Shown here piece by piece: positions 25,845 to 34,659 of a stretch of 64,000 bases of DNA; the stretch's first letter is position 1; each line of letters begins with the position of its first letter. The notes under the pieces were generated by a model. It worked only from the letters and a program-made list of their open reading frames with translations. It ran no database searches and was not told the DNA's origin. This stretch comes from Microbacterium proteolyticum. Lineage in GTDB: Bacteria; Actinomycetota; Actinomycetes; Actinomycetales; Microbacteriaceae. The stretch covers positions 868,001-932,000 of the forward strand of contig NZ_JACHXY010000001.1 of assembly GCF_014192415.1 (NCBI RefSeq), given 5' to 3'. The translations under genes were made by a program, and so were the position numbers.

Positions 25845-26728
25845 CCATTCGCATCGTGCGCACCGTCGCCGAACTGCGCGCAACGCTCGAACCGCATCGC
25901 GCCGGACGGATCGGGTTCGTGCCGACCATGGGCGCCCTCCACGAGGGGCACCTCTCGCTGCTGCGCGCCGCGGGGGCGGAGAACACCACCGTGGTGCTGT
26001 CGCTCTTCGTGAACCCGACCCAGTTCGGCGACGCCGCCGACCTCGAGGCGTACCCGCGTACCGAGGAGGCCGACATCGCGTCGGCCGCGCACGTCGGCAC
26101 CCACGTCGTCTTCGCGCCGTCGGCGGCCGAGATGTACCCGGCGGGCTTCGCCACGACCGTTTCGGTCGACGGGGCCCTCACCGCAACGCTCGAGGGCGCC
26201 GTCCGCGGCCGCTCCCACTTCGACGGGGTCGCCACCGTCGTCGCCAAACTGCTGCTCGCCGTCCAACCCGATCGCGCGTACTTCGGCGCGAAGGACGCCC
26301 AACAGGTCGTCGTCGTCCGGCGCATGGTCACCGACCTGCGCATCCCCGTCGAGATCGTGGCGTGCCCGACCTCGCGCGACGCCGACGGCCTGGCCCGCTC
26401 CAGCCGCAACGCGCGGTTGTCGGCCGAGGAGCGCACGCTCGCGGCGGCCGTCCCGCGGTCGCTCCGCGCGGCGCAGGATGCCTTCGCCTCCGGCATCCGG
26501 GATCCTCATCGCCTCACCGCCCTCGTACACGAGGGACTCGCCCACGCCGGATTGGATCAGGAGTACGTGGAGATCGTCGACGCCGACAGCCTCGAACCGC
26601 TCACCGACATCGCGCGCCCGGCGCTGCTCGCGCTCGCCGTGCGGGTGGGCCAGGTCCGACTCATCGACAACGTGGTGCTCGATCCCGGTGTCGACGACCG
26701 CATCGTCCTCGAGAGGAGCACGGCATGA
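25841..26728 (+). CDS. panC: Pantoate-beta-alanine ligase (pantothenate synthetase), canonical copy
   Basis: 295 aa enzyme that joins pantoate and beta-alanine with ATP to form pantothenate. All diagnostic residues are intact: PTMGALHEGHLSL (HxGH), LFVNPTQFG (pantoate Gln), GRSHFDGVATVVAKL, YFGAKDAQQVVVVRRM (Lys and Gln) and ARSSRNARLS. GTG start overlapping the DUF2520 stop, and its own stop overlaps panB, so all three genes are translationally coupled. This copy is the likely functional pantothenate synthetase; the paralogue at 47697-48551 has lost most of these residues. Confidence 0.95.
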   Translation: MTIRIVRTVAELRATLEPHRAGRIGFVPTMGALHEGHLSLLRAAGAENTTVVLSLFVNPTQFGDAADLEAYPRTEEADIASAAHVGTHVVFAPSAAEMYPAGFATTVSVDGALTATLEGAVRGRSHFDGVATVVAKLLLAVQPDRAYFGAKDAQQVVVVRRMVTDLRIPVEIVACPTSRDADGLARSSRNARLSAEERTLAAAVPRSLRAAQDAFASGIRDPHRLTALVHEGLAHAGLDQEYVEIVDADSLEPLTDIARPALLALAVRVGQVRLIDNVVLDPGVDDRIVLERSTA

Positions 26729-27579
26729 CCCGCCGCAGGATGACGCTCCGCCGGCTCCGCGAGCTCGCCGAGACCGGTACGCCGCTGGTGATGGTGACGG
26801 CATACGACTACGCCTCGGGCCGGGTGGCCGAACGCGCGGGGGTCGACATCGTGTTGGTCGGCGACTCCGGCGCGCAGGTGGTGCTGGGGCACCCCGACAC
26901 CACGTCGGTGACGCTCGACGAGATGTTGACGCTGTCGAAAGCCGTCCGCAGGGCGCTTCAGACCCCCCTGCTGTTGTGCGATCTGCCGTTCGGGTCGACC
27001 GAGCTGAGCGACGAACAGGCGGTCGCGACGTCGATCCGCTTCGTCCACGAGGCCGGTGCCGAGGCGGTCAAGATCGAGGGCGCGAACCCGGCACGACTGT
27101 CACGTCTGCGGGCGATCGTCGAGGCCGGAATCCCGGTCGTCGGGCACGTGGGACTCACCCCGCAGACCGCGACCGCGCTCGGTGGTCTCCGCGCGCAGGG
27201 ACGTACGTCCGACGAGGCGGTCCGCGTCGCGCGCGATGCGCTGGCCGTGCAGGAGGCCGGGGCGTTCATGCTCGTCATCGAGGCCGTGCCCGCCGATGTC
27301 GTCGACGAGATCCGCCGGGCCCTGCGTATCCCCGTCATCGGCATCGGCGCCGGAGCCGCGGACGGGCAGGTGCTCGTGCAGCACGACCTGCTCGGGATCA
27401 CGGAGGGCCGCGCACCCGTCTTCGTCAAGCGCTACGCCGCCCTCGGCGACGCGATGGTCGAGGGCGTCGAGGCGTACGCCCGAGAGGTGCGCGAGGGCGT
27501 CTTCCCCGCGGACGAGCACACGTACCCCGCCGCCGCCGACGCCGCGACGGCGGTGCGGGAGTTCATCGACGGGCTCTGA
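26725..27579 (+). CDS. panB: 3-methyl-2-oxobutanoate hydroxymethyltransferase
   Basis: 284 aa. Transfers a hydroxymethyl group from 5,10-methylene-THF to alpha-ketoisovalerate, giving ketopantoate for panC. Motifs are MVTAYDYASGRVAERAGVD, LVGDSGAQVVLGHPDT (metal Asp), LLLCDLPFGS, AVKIEGA, VGHVGLTPQ, LVIEAVPADV and PVIGIGAG. The ATG overlaps the panC stop (ATGA). With panC and DUF2520 it forms a compact pantothenate operon; panE (ketopantoate reductase) and panD are not seen in the window. It also connects to the folate genes through its one-carbon donor. Confidence 0.95.
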   Translation: MTRRRMTLRRLRELAETGTPLVMVTAYDYASGRVAERAGVDIVLVGDSGAQVVLGHPDTTSVTLDEMLTLSKAVRRALQTPLLLCDLPFGSTELSDEQAVATSIRFVHEAGAEAVKIEGANPARLSRLRAIVEAGIPVVGHVGLTPQTATALGGLRAQGRTSDEAVRVARDALAVQEAGAFMLVIEAVPADVVDEIRRALRIPVIGIGAGAADGQVLVQHDLLGITEGRAPVFVKRYAALGDAMVEGVEAYAREVREGVFPADEHTYPAAADAATAVREFIDGL

Positions 27580-27727
27580 CAAGCTCCCGTCGGCCGTCGG
27601 CGGGGTGACGGAGTCGGATCGTGCGGGTCGCTCCGGTCGACGCGCGCCGAGGCTCCGGCATCCCTCAGACCCGGCCGCGGGTGGACGGACCATCGACCGC
27701 GCGGGCCGGCTGAGCGAAGATGCTGTC

Positions 27728-28345
27728 ATGCGCCCCGCCTCCCGTGCTCCGATCCTCGTCGGCCTCGCAGGGGTCGTCGCCCTCTCCCTCGCCGCCTGCG
27801 GGGGAACGCCGACGCCGGCCGACAGCGCCTCGATCGCCCAGAAAGCCGCACTTCTCGACATCGACCCCGCACTGGTCTTCACGACCCAGGTCGAGGGATA
27901 CGACCTCGCATCGCAGTCGGTCGGACCGGCGAACGACGACGGCCTGTCGGCGACGTGGGTCGATGAGCAGACCGCGGCCATGATCACCATCCGCACCTCG
28001 CCGGGAGAACCCGACGCTGCGGGCTGCGCGGCGACGCCGCTGTGGGACCTGCCCGACGCCACGGTCACCTGCACCGAGGAGTCCGGCCTGTGGCATCGCG
28101 AGGGCGGTGGCACGCACGAGTTCTTCGTCGCGCGGGGCGGCGCCACGATCTGGGTGATCGGCCCGAACGGAACGCCGCTCGACGACCTGCACCAAGCCGC
28201 CGAGGCGGTGCGTATCCCCTCGGATGCCGAGTTGGAAGCGCTGTTCGCCGACGCGCCGACCGAGCCACCGGCACCCGTCGAACGCGGCGACCTTCCCGAG
28301 AACGGCGACGGCGCCCCGATTCAGCCATCGGGGCCGGGGGGCTGA
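27728..28345 (+). CDS. Hypothetical lipoprotein
   Basis: 205 aa, exported: MRPASRAPILVGLAGVVALS then the lipobox LAACGG. The mature part has a compact domain (GYDLASQSVGPANDDGLSAT, then PLWDLPDATVTCTEESG with paired cysteines, and ATIWVIGPNG) and a Pro/Glu/Gly-rich disordered tail. No family recognised. Stand-alone gene 148 bp after panB; GAAGAT lies 6 nt before the ATG at 27728. The longer frame upstream overlaps panB in another frame and is not coding. Confidence 0.72.
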   Translation: MRPASRAPILVGLAGVVALSLAACGGTPTPADSASIAQKAALLDIDPALVFTTQVEGYDLASQSVGPANDDGLSATWVDEQTAAMITIRTSPGEPDAAGCAATPLWDLPDATVTCTEESGLWHREGGGTHEFFVARGGATIWVIGPNGTPLDDLHQAAEAVRIPSDAELEALFADAPTEPPAPVERGDLPENGDGAPIQPSGPGG

Positions 28346-28487
28346 GTCGCGCTCCGGAGCAGCCGCCATCGACCGCCCGTGCCCGCGGCTCACTCCGAGC
28401 CCGCGCGACCGCACCCGAGTGGCTGAAGCCGAGCGAGTGATCGGCCCCGTCGAGTCGGGTCCGCGAACGACCTCTCCGCTTCCGCGC

Positions 28488-31007
28488 TCACAACCGCGGG
28501 TCGAGCGGATCCGACTCCAATGCCAGGACCCCGAACACGGCCTCGTGGACGCGCCACAGGGGCTCACCCGCGGTCACACGACGCAGCGCCTCGATGCCGA
28601 GCGCGTACTCCCGCGCAGCCAGTGAGCGCTTGTGCCCGACATCACGGTCGCGCAGGCGCACGATGTTCTCCGTGGTGGTGTAGTCGGGCCCGTAGACGAT
28701 GCGGAGGTACTCCCGACCGCGCACCTTTATGCCCGGCTGCACGAGCCCTTTTCCGGTGCGCGTCAGATTCGAGAAGGGCTTCACGACCATCCCCTCCCCG
28801 CCGGCGTCTGTCAGCTGTTCCCACCAGGCCGTCGCGGCCTGCACCGACGCAGGGTCGTCGAGGTCTACCCGCATGCGCCCGGTCGACATCACCAGCTCCG
28901 GCGCCGCCTGCGCGAGCCGGTCGGCGGCGGCGAGATGCCAGCCGTGGTCGCGTTCCTCGAAGGTCTCCGAGCCCGCTGCGAGCAGCTGGAACGGTGCGAA
29001 CCGCACCTCGTCCGCGCCGCCGACGTATCGCCGGTACGCCTGACGGAAGCGATCGACGTCGTCGGCGCGCACCTTGGTGCGCTCGGCGAGTGCGGCGACG
29101 TCGACTCCGGATGCCAGGGCTGTGGCCAACACGTCAGACGCCGCCGTGGTGGCCGCCGCTCCCGCCGCACCCACCGAGGCGAAGAGATCGCGGATCAACG
29201 GCCCGGCCTTCGCCGACCACGGGACGATCTCGCCGTCGAGCAGGATCCAGTCGGCCGTCAGCTCATTCCACAGTCCGGCGCGTTCGAGAGCGTCGTCGAG
29301 TCGTGCGAGCATGACCGACTCGACGTCGGCGGGGAAGAACGCGCGCCCGGTGCGCGTGTGGATGACTCCCCGCCAACCCTCGGGGGCGTCGAAGCGAGCG
29401 GGCTTGCGAGACACCAGGACGACGGCGCGCGAGCCCATGTGCTTCTCTTCGCAGATCACGTCTGTCACACCGTGGCCGCGGAACGCGGCGAACGCCTCGT
29501 CGGGATGCTCGAGGAATCCCTCCCGTGCGGACGTCGCCGGTGGTGTCATCGTCGGCGGGAGGTAGGTGAGCCAGCGGGGGTCGATGGCCCAGCGACTCAT
29601 GGTCTCGAGTCCGCCCGCCGCCTGCTGCTCTTTGATGCTCACGCGGCCGATGACACCGGTCTCGATGATCAACTTGCCCTGCACATCGGCCAACTGCAGA
29701 ACGCCGGGGGCGCGCTGAGGAGCCTCGGGCACGAGCGGCCTCACGGGTTCGTACCAGACCCGCTCGGCCGGAACCGACACCACTTCGCGCTCCGGGTAGC
29801 GCATGGCGCTCAGCGCACCGCCGAACACGCACCCCGTGTCCAAGCACGCGGTGCCGTTGATCCACTCGACGGAGGGGACCGGAGTGTGGCCGTACAGCAC
29901 GACGGCCTTGCCGCGGTAATCCTCGGCCCAGGGGTATCGCACGGGCAAGCCGAACTCATCGGTCTCACCCGTCGTGTCCCCGTACAACGCGAACGAGCGC
30001 ACGCGCCCTGAGGCTCGGCCGTGGTACTGCTCCTTCAAGCCCGCGTGGGCCACGACGAGCCGCCCCTCATCGAGCACGAGGTGCGAGACGAGGTCGTAGC
30101 AGAAGTCGGCCACGTGCTCGCGGAACTCCGCCGACTCCTCCGCGAGCTGCGCGAGGGTCTCCGCGAGACCGTGGGTGGGCGTCACCCGTGCTCCCCGGAG
30201 CGCTCGGACGAGCTTCGCCTCGTGGTTCCCGGGAACAGCGAGTGCGGACCCGGATGCCACCATCCCCATCGCGAGACGCAGGACACCCACGACGTCGGGA
30301 CCGCGGTCGACCAAGTCGCCGAGGAAGATGACACGTCGCCCCTCGGGGTGGACCGCGTCGACGGGGCGGCCCTCGTCGTCGCGGACGATGTCGTATCCCA
30401 AGCGCCCGAGGAGGCTCACCAGCTCACCGAAGCAGCCGTGCACGTCGCCGATCGCGTCGAAGGGACCGTGCTCGTCGGAGCGGTCGTTGAGAAGGCGCGT
30501 ACGCTCGACGGTCGCCGCCGTCACCTCGTCGGGCGTCCGCAGAATGTGCACCTTACGAAAGCCCTCCTTGCCGATGTGGCGCAGACCGCGTCGCAGCTGG
30601 TCCGACTGCCGCTTGACGGCCGCCGGAGGGATGAGCCGGTCCGACCGTTCGGCGTTTCGCGCGAGGCACGTCGACTCGGGGAGGTCGAACACGATGGCCA
30701 CCGGCAGGACGTCGTGTGCCTTCGCCAGCTCCACCAGCCGCCGCCGGGACTCCGGCTGCACGCTGGTGGCGTCGATCACCGTCAGCAACCCCGCCTCGAG
30801 ACGCTTGCCCGCAACGTATTGCAACGCATCGAACGCCGCGGACGTCGCGGACTGGTCCGCCTCGTCGCCCGCGACCAGACCGCGGAAGATATCGCTGGAA
30901 AGCGCTTCGTACGGCCCGAAGTTCAGCCGGGCGAAAGTGGACTTTCCCGAGCCCGACGCCCCCACGAGCACGACGAGCGAGCGCTCGGGGATGTCGAGAA
31001 CGCTCAT
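28488..31007 (-). CDS. pnkp: Polynucleotide kinase-phosphatase-ligase, bacterial Pnkp (RNA repair)
   Basis: 839 aa, three catalytic modules in one chain. 5'-kinase: P-loop GASGSGKS at 16-23. Metallophosphatase that heals 2',3'-cyclic phosphate ends: GDVHG 187-191, GDLVDRG 230-236, GNHE 260-263, AHAG about 320 and YGHTP about 372. Adenylyltransferase/ligase: nucleophile Lys522 in EEKHMGSR, DGEIVPW about 591, EGMVVKP about 738 and IKVRG about 760. Bacterial Pnkp, with Hen1, repairs RNAs cut by ribotoxins. Its ATG overlaps the hen1 stop (ATGA, 31004-31007), so the two are coupled. All catalytic motifs are intact. The longer frame upstream to 31721 is a shadow of hen1. Confidence 0.95.
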   Translation of the reverse strand: MSVLDIPERSLVVLVGASGSGKSTFARLNFGPYEALSSDIFRGLVAGDEADQSATSAAFDALQYVAGKRLEAGLLTVIDATSVQPESRRRLVELAKAHDVLPVAIVFDLPESTCLARNAERSDRLIPPAAVKRQSDQLRRGLRHIGKEGFRKVHILRTPDEVTAATVERTRLLNDRSDEHGPFDAIGDVHGCFGELVSLLGRLGYDIVRDDEGRPVDAVHPEGRRVIFLGDLVDRGPDVVGVLRLAMGMVASGSALAVPGNHEAKLVRALRGARVTPTHGLAETLAQLAEESAEFREHVADFCYDLVSHLVLDEGRLVVAHAGLKEQYHGRASGRVRSFALYGDTTGETDEFGLPVRYPWAEDYRGKAVVLYGHTPVPSVEWINGTACLDTGCVFGGALSAMRYPEREVVSVPAERVWYEPVRPLVPEAPQRAPGVLQLADVQGKLIIETGVIGRVSIKEQQAAGGLETMSRWAIDPRWLTYLPPTMTPPATSAREGFLEHPDEAFAAFRGHGVTDVICEEKHMGSRAVVLVSRKPARFDAPEGWRGVIHTRTGRAFFPADVESVMLARLDDALERAGLWNELTADWILLDGEIVPWSAKAGPLIRDLFASVGAAGAAATTAASDVLATALASGVDVAALAERTKVRADDVDRFRQAYRRYVGGADEVRFAPFQLLAAGSETFEERDHGWHLAAADRLAQAAPELVMSTGRMRVDLDDPASVQAATAWWEQLTDAGGEGMVVKPFSNLTRTGKGLVQPGIKVRGREYLRIVYGPDYTTTENIVRLRDRDVGHKRSLAAREYALGIEALRRVTAGEPLWRVHEAVFGVLALESDPLDPRL

Positions 31008-32380
31008 GCCGCGACCTCCCGCCGAAGCAGCGCCAGTTGGGTGGGGGCGCCGTGGTCCGGGTGTTCGGACCCGACCGGGCGGTATTCGGCCGCGTACCCG
31101 TGCCGCCGGGCCGCCGCATCCACCCATTCCCGGAATTCGGCGCGGGTCCACTCGAACCGGTGATCTTCGTGGCGCAGCGCGCCCGCCGGCAACCCGGGGT
31201 AGAGCACGTTGTACTCCGCATTCGGTGTGGTCAAGATGACCGCCCCGGGGCGGGCACCGGCGAGGACGGCGTCTTCCAGCGCCGACAGGCGCGACGGCTC
31301 GAGGTGTTCGATGACCTCCATCAGCACCATCGCGTCCGCACCGCGCAGCCGGTCGTCGCGGTAGACGACCGAACCATGCAGCAGCTGGATCCGCTGCCGC
31401 TCGGCATCCGACATCCTCTCGACCTGCAGCGCCCGCGCCGCCTGTTCGAGCGAGCGCGCCGACACGTCGACGCCGATGATGCGCGAGATCGCCCGGTCCT
31501 TCGCCAGTCGACCCAGCAGCGCGCCCTGTCCGCAGCCCATGTCGACGACGCTGCGCGCTCCGACGTCGGAGAGAGCCTGGACGACGGCGTCCGCGCGCAT
31601 CGACCGAAGCGGCGTGGCAGGAGGGTCGGCGACCGCTCCGACAGTCTGGGAGACGAGCGAAGCGTGGTGCAGGAGATATCGGCGAGTGATGAGTTCGCGC
31701 TCGGGGTGCGCGGACAGCCATCCCTCACCGGCGCGTTCGAGCTTCGCGATCTCGTCGTCGCCGACCCAGTAGTGCTTCGCATCGTCGAGGACGGGGAGCA
31801 GCACGTAAAGCTGGCGCAGGGCATCGGCCAAGCGCAAGCGTCCCGTCAACGTGATGGAACGCAAACGCGAGACGCCCCACTCGGGGAACTCCGGGTCGAG
31901 GGGGATCTGCTCTTGTTTCACACTCCAACCGCACGGAGCGAACAGGCGCTCGACCAGGTCGTCGTCGCCGCGGACCGAAACGACGGGGATCTCGATGCGA
32001 AGCGGAAGCGGTGACGCTGCGAGGTCGGGATAGGAGTCGCTGCGGCCGGTCATCGCGGTGCGGAAGACGGCGCCGATCGCCACGGCCAGCATGCTCGAGG
32101 CGACATAGGGACGGTCGTTGACGTAGTGGTCGAGCGCTCGGGTATCTCCGCGGAACCTCTTGTCGCGCACCAGACCCACCGGATCGACCTCGAGCATCAT
32201 CGCGAAGGTGCACCGCTGTGGGCGGGCCTCCGGGGCGAACACGTGGATGTCGCCGACCGGCGCGGTGAAGGTCTGCGCGCGGGCGGGGTGCTTGTGCAGG
32301 AGGTAGCCGAGCACGGTGGCATCGATCTCCGAGCCGTTGTCGGGCTCGTGTGTCACGGTCACCAGCATCGACGGTTCCAT
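31004..32380 (-). CDS. hen1: 3'-terminal RNA ribose 2'-O-methyltransferase Hen1
   Basis: 458 aa. The N-terminal 240 residues are the Hen1-N domain that stimulates Pnkp ligation (YLLHKHPARAQTF, then CTFAMMLEVDPVGLVR). The C-terminal methyltransferase has SAM motif VVDMGCGQGALLGRLA at about 278-293 and the metal-dependent motif EVIEHL (Glu355, Glu358, His359) with the later His in RHEDHRFEWTR. It marks the repaired terminal ribose with 2'-O-methyl so that the junction resists a second cut. ATG at 32380 chosen; an ATG four codons in (MLVTVTHEP) is an equal alternative. First gene of the hen1-pnkp operon. Confidence 0.95.
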   Translation of the reverse strand: MEPSMLVTVTHEPDNGSEIDATVLGYLLHKHPARAQTFTAPVGDIHVFAPEARPQRCTFAMMLEVDPVGLVRDKRFRGDTRALDHYVNDRPYVASSMLAVAIGAVFRTAMTGRSDSYPDLAASPLPLRIEIPVVSVRGDDDLVERLFAPCGWSVKQEQIPLDPEFPEWGVSRLRSITLTGRLRLADALRQLYVLLPVLDDAKHYWVGDDEIAKLERAGEGWLSAHPERELITRRYLLHHASLVSQTVGAVADPPATPLRSMRADAVVQALSDVGARSVVDMGCGQGALLGRLAKDRAISRIIGVDVSARSLEQAARALQVERMSDAERQRIQLLHGSVVYRDDRLRGADAMVLMEVIEHLEPSRLSALEDAVLAGARPGAVILTTPNAEYNVLYPGLPAGALRHEDHRFEWTRAEFREWVDAAARRHGYAAEYRPVGSEHPDHGAPTQLALLRREVAA

Positions 32381-32508
32381 CTCCGGGGCATCCGCCCACT
32401 GTAAAGCGGGGACGATCTACGCGCCACGCCGTACCCCGCCGCATGACCACGCCGTTCGTGGCGTCTCCGCTGCGGGCCTCGACGCTGTGTCTCGCTAGAG
32501 TGCCGTCC

Positions 32509-33090
32509 GTGGACACCCCCGCAACTCCGCACGCCGCGTACGACCGTGACATCGCGCGGAGGGAGCGGTGGGGTGACTGGTGGCGGGGCTTCGGTCGAGT
32601 CGCGTCCGCCCTGATCGTGGGCGCCCTCGCCGTCGTCCTCGTGGTGCTTTTGGTGATCAGCGTCCTCGATCTGAGACAGCCCGTGATCTGGGGCACGTTC
32701 ACGCAGACGGACTGCGAGCCGCGTCCTCGGGGCGGCTGCCGCGCGATCGGAACGTGGGTCAGTGACGATGGGGATCTCGTCCGACATGACGTCTACCTCG
32801 ACGGATGGCCGGAGGACGACGGCACCTCGCGCGCCAGCTACCAGCCCACCGCGATCCTCGGCGGCGAGTCAGCTGACATCGTCCATTCCTCCCTCCTCAC
32901 GGGCGTCGCTCCGTGGGTCATCGGCGCGTTACTACTGTGGGGGCTGTGCCATGTCCTGGGGGTGGACGTCCGCCGCTTGCTGGCCCGCGCACGACGCCGG
33001 TCCCGCGCCGGCTCGTCCGCGCCCCCGTCGCTTCGGCGGGAATACCGACGATCGCTCGACACAATGCGGCCGCCGGAAACAGGCGCATGA
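32509..33090 (+). CDS. Hypothetical membrane protein
   Basis: 193 aa. Two predicted transmembrane segments (ASALIVGALAVVLVVLLVIS and VAPWVIGALLLWGLCHVLGV) flank an extracytoplasmic loop of about 80 residues containing two cysteines (TDCEPRPRGGCRAIGTWV). The C-terminus is Arg-rich and cytoplasmic. No family recognised. GTG at 32509 is preferred because TAGAGT (32496-32501) lies 7 nt upstream, the leaderless arrangement seen widely here; the frame to 32350 overlaps hen1 on the other strand. Divergent from hen1, but no sign that they work together. Confidence 0.65.
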   Translation: MDTPATPHAAYDRDIARRERWGDWWRGFGRVASALIVGALAVVLVVLLVISVLDLRQPVIWGTFTQTDCEPRPRGGCRAIGTWVSDDGDLVRHDVYLDGWPEDDGTSRASYQPTAILGGESADIVHSSLLTGVAPWVIGALLLWGLCHVLGVDVRRLLARARRRSRAGSSAPPSLRREYRRSLDTMRPPETGA

Positions 33091-33120
33091 CGGCGATGGG
33101 CGATGTCCGGACGACAGGAC

Positions 33121-33153
33121 GAAGGCCCCGCATCCGTGAGGATCGGGGCCTTC
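33121..33153. terminator. Terminator between the membrane-protein gene and tRNA-Ser
   Basis: A 10-bp perfect stem (33121-33130 against 33144-33153) extended by ATCC/GGAT pairing inside. It follows the 3' end of tRNA-Ser on the minus strand by 5 nt and the membrane-protein gene on the plus strand by 30 nt, so it can serve both. Confidence 0.75.
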
Positions 33154-33158
33154 GTGGT

Positions 33159-33250
33159 GGCGGTGACGGTGGGATTTGAACCCACGGTAGGGGTGAACCT
33201 ACACAACATTTCGAGTGTTGCACCTTCGGCCGCTCGGACACGTCACCGCC
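33159..33250 (-). tRNA. tRNA-Ser (CGA anticodon)
   Basis: 92-nt cloverleaf on the minus strand. The acceptor stem GGCGGTG pairs with CACCGCC; the anticodon stem CAACA/TGTTG encloses the loop CTCGAAA, giving anticodon CGA. The long variable arm (TGTAGGTTCACCCCTACC) is typical of class II serine tRNAs, and the T-arm GTGGGTTCAAATCCCAC is canonical. CCA is not encoded. It reads UCG serine codons, common in this high-GC genome. Confidence 0.96.
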
Positions 33251-33373
33251 GGAAAGCTTACGACAGATGCGCGGATGCCGCGAATCGGCGCCCGGGCGAG
33301 GTCCCGGCATCCATTCGTCCACCGTCGAACGACCACGGTGGAGGCCGCTCACGGCCGCTGCCAGGATCGAGCC

Positions 33374-34327
33374 ATGAGCGTGATCGAGAACTCCAAGCTG
33401 ACGGTCGTGGGCGCGGGAAGCGTGGGGGCGAGTGTCGCGTACGCGGCCCTCATCCGGGGTTCGGCGCGGCACATCGCGCTCTACGACATCGCGACCGACA
33501 AGGTCGAGGCCGAGGTGCTCGACCTTGCGCACGGCACGCAGTTCACCGGTTCCAGCGACATCACCGGGGGCAGCGACGTCTCCGTCGCCGAGGGCTCCCA
33601 CGTCGTCGTCATCACCGCGGGGGCGAAGCAGAACCCGGGGCAGACCCGCACCGAGCTCGCCGCCACGAACGCGCGCATCATCCGCGACATGATGCCGAAC
33701 CTGCTCGAGGTCGCACCGAACGCCGTCTACGTGATCGTCACGAACCCCTGTGACGTGCTGACGGTGCTCGCGCAGGAGGCCACGGGCGTGCCCACCCGCC
33801 GCATCTTCGCCTCGGGCACGGTGCTCGACACCTCGCGGCTGCGGTGGAAGATCGCGCAGCGCGCGGGCGTCGCCACCTCGAGCGTCCACGCCTGGATCGT
33901 CGGCGAGCACGGCGACACCGAGTTCCCGCTCTGGTCCACCGCCACGATCGGATCGGTGCCGATCACGCAGTTCGAGCTTCCCGACGGCAGCCGTTTCGAC
34001 GAGGACGAATTGGATGCCATCGCCGTCGACGTCCGCGATGCCGCGTACAAGGTGATCAAGGGCAAGGGCGCGACGAATTACGCGATCGGCCTGTCGAGCG
34101 CTCGCATCGTCGAGGCGATCCTGCGCGACGAGCACGCCATCATGCCCGTCAGCACCGTGCTGCAGGGTTTCCACGGCATCGACGGCATGGCCCTGTCGGT
34201 GCCGTCGGTCGTCAGCGCGGCGGGGGCCGTACCGGTCGCCGGCACGCCGTTCTCCGACGCTGAGGTGGCACTGCTGCGCCGCTCCGCCGACGCCCTCACC
34301 GAGGTCGCCGACTCGCTGCGCGGCTGA
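33374..34327 (+). CDS. ldh: L-lactate dehydrogenase
   Basis: 317 aa NAD-dependent enzyme converting pyruvate and L-lactate. Motifs: VVGAGSVGASVAYAAL (NAD fold), LYDIATDKVEAEVLDLAHG, AGAKQNPGQTR, where Gln rather than Arg at the specificity position indicates lactate and not malate dehydrogenase, VTNPCDVLT, and the catalytic His in VGEHGDTEFPLWS. ATG at 33374 with AGGA just upstream. Stand-alone gene between tRNA-Ser and a 24-bp repeat array. Suggests fermentative or lactate-using ability under low oxygen. Confidence 0.94.
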   Translation: MSVIENSKLTVVGAGSVGASVAYAALIRGSARHIALYDIATDKVEAEVLDLAHGTQFTGSSDITGGSDVSVAEGSHVVVITAGAKQNPGQTRTELAATNARIIRDMMPNLLEVAPNAVYVIVTNPCDVLTVLAQEATGVPTRRIFASGTVLDTSRLRWKIAQRAGVATSSVHAWIVGEHGDTEFPLWSTATIGSVPITQFELPDGSRFDEDELDAIAVDVRDAAYKVIKGKGATNYAIGLSSARIVEAILRDEHAIMPVSTVLQGFHGIDGMALSVPSVVSAAGAVPVAGTPFSDAEVALLRRSADALTEVADSLRG

Positions 34328-34332
34328 GGCCG

Positions 34333-34530
34333 CCTCCCCGCTCGCGAGGGACCCGATCGGCCTGCTCGCGAGGGACGTGGTCGGGCTTCGTGCGAGACAA
34401 CGCGCCCGGGCTCCTTGCGAGGGACTCGGTCGGGATCCGCGCGGGTCACGCGCCCGGGCTTCGTGCGAGAAACGCGATCGGGATCCGCGCGGGTCACGCG
34501 CCCGGGCTTCGTGCGAGAAACGCGATCGGC
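34333..34530. repeat. Array of 24-bp repeats between ldh and radA
   Basis: Eight consecutive 24-bp units (one with a 1-base insertion) share the pattern (T/C)CGGG...GCGAGRRAC. Units alternate between two types, so the right half is two perfect 48-bp copies (34430-34525) plus a partial third. It occupies most of the 332-bp ldh-radA gap. The inverse of its CGAGAAACGC core occurs at 34571-34580, after the array, giving long-range hairpin potential. Not CRISPR: there are no unique spacers. Frames across it are repetitive and not coding. Confidence 0.8.
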
Positions 34531-34659
34531 GCGCAGAAACGCCTCGTCGAGACGTGTTTCGCCGCGAGGAGCGTTTCTCGGCGATGAGGCCGGTGGAACG
34601 CGGTCCCGGATGCCGCGACCTCGACGGCCGATGTCGGAGGCCCCGCGTAGCCTGAACCC

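Noticed and set aside
33159..33250. tRNA-Ser as an attachment site for a mobile element
   Set aside because: No integrase, direct repeat of the tRNA 3' end or foreign-looking region is seen on either side.
34333..34530. Possible CRISPR array
   Set aside because: The units are contiguous 24-mers without unique spacers, and no cas genes are nearby.
34377..34655. Repetitive open frames through the 24-bp array
   Set aside because: The apparent peptides simply repeat the DNA unit (24 bp is a multiple of 3) and no start signal or conservation pattern supports them.
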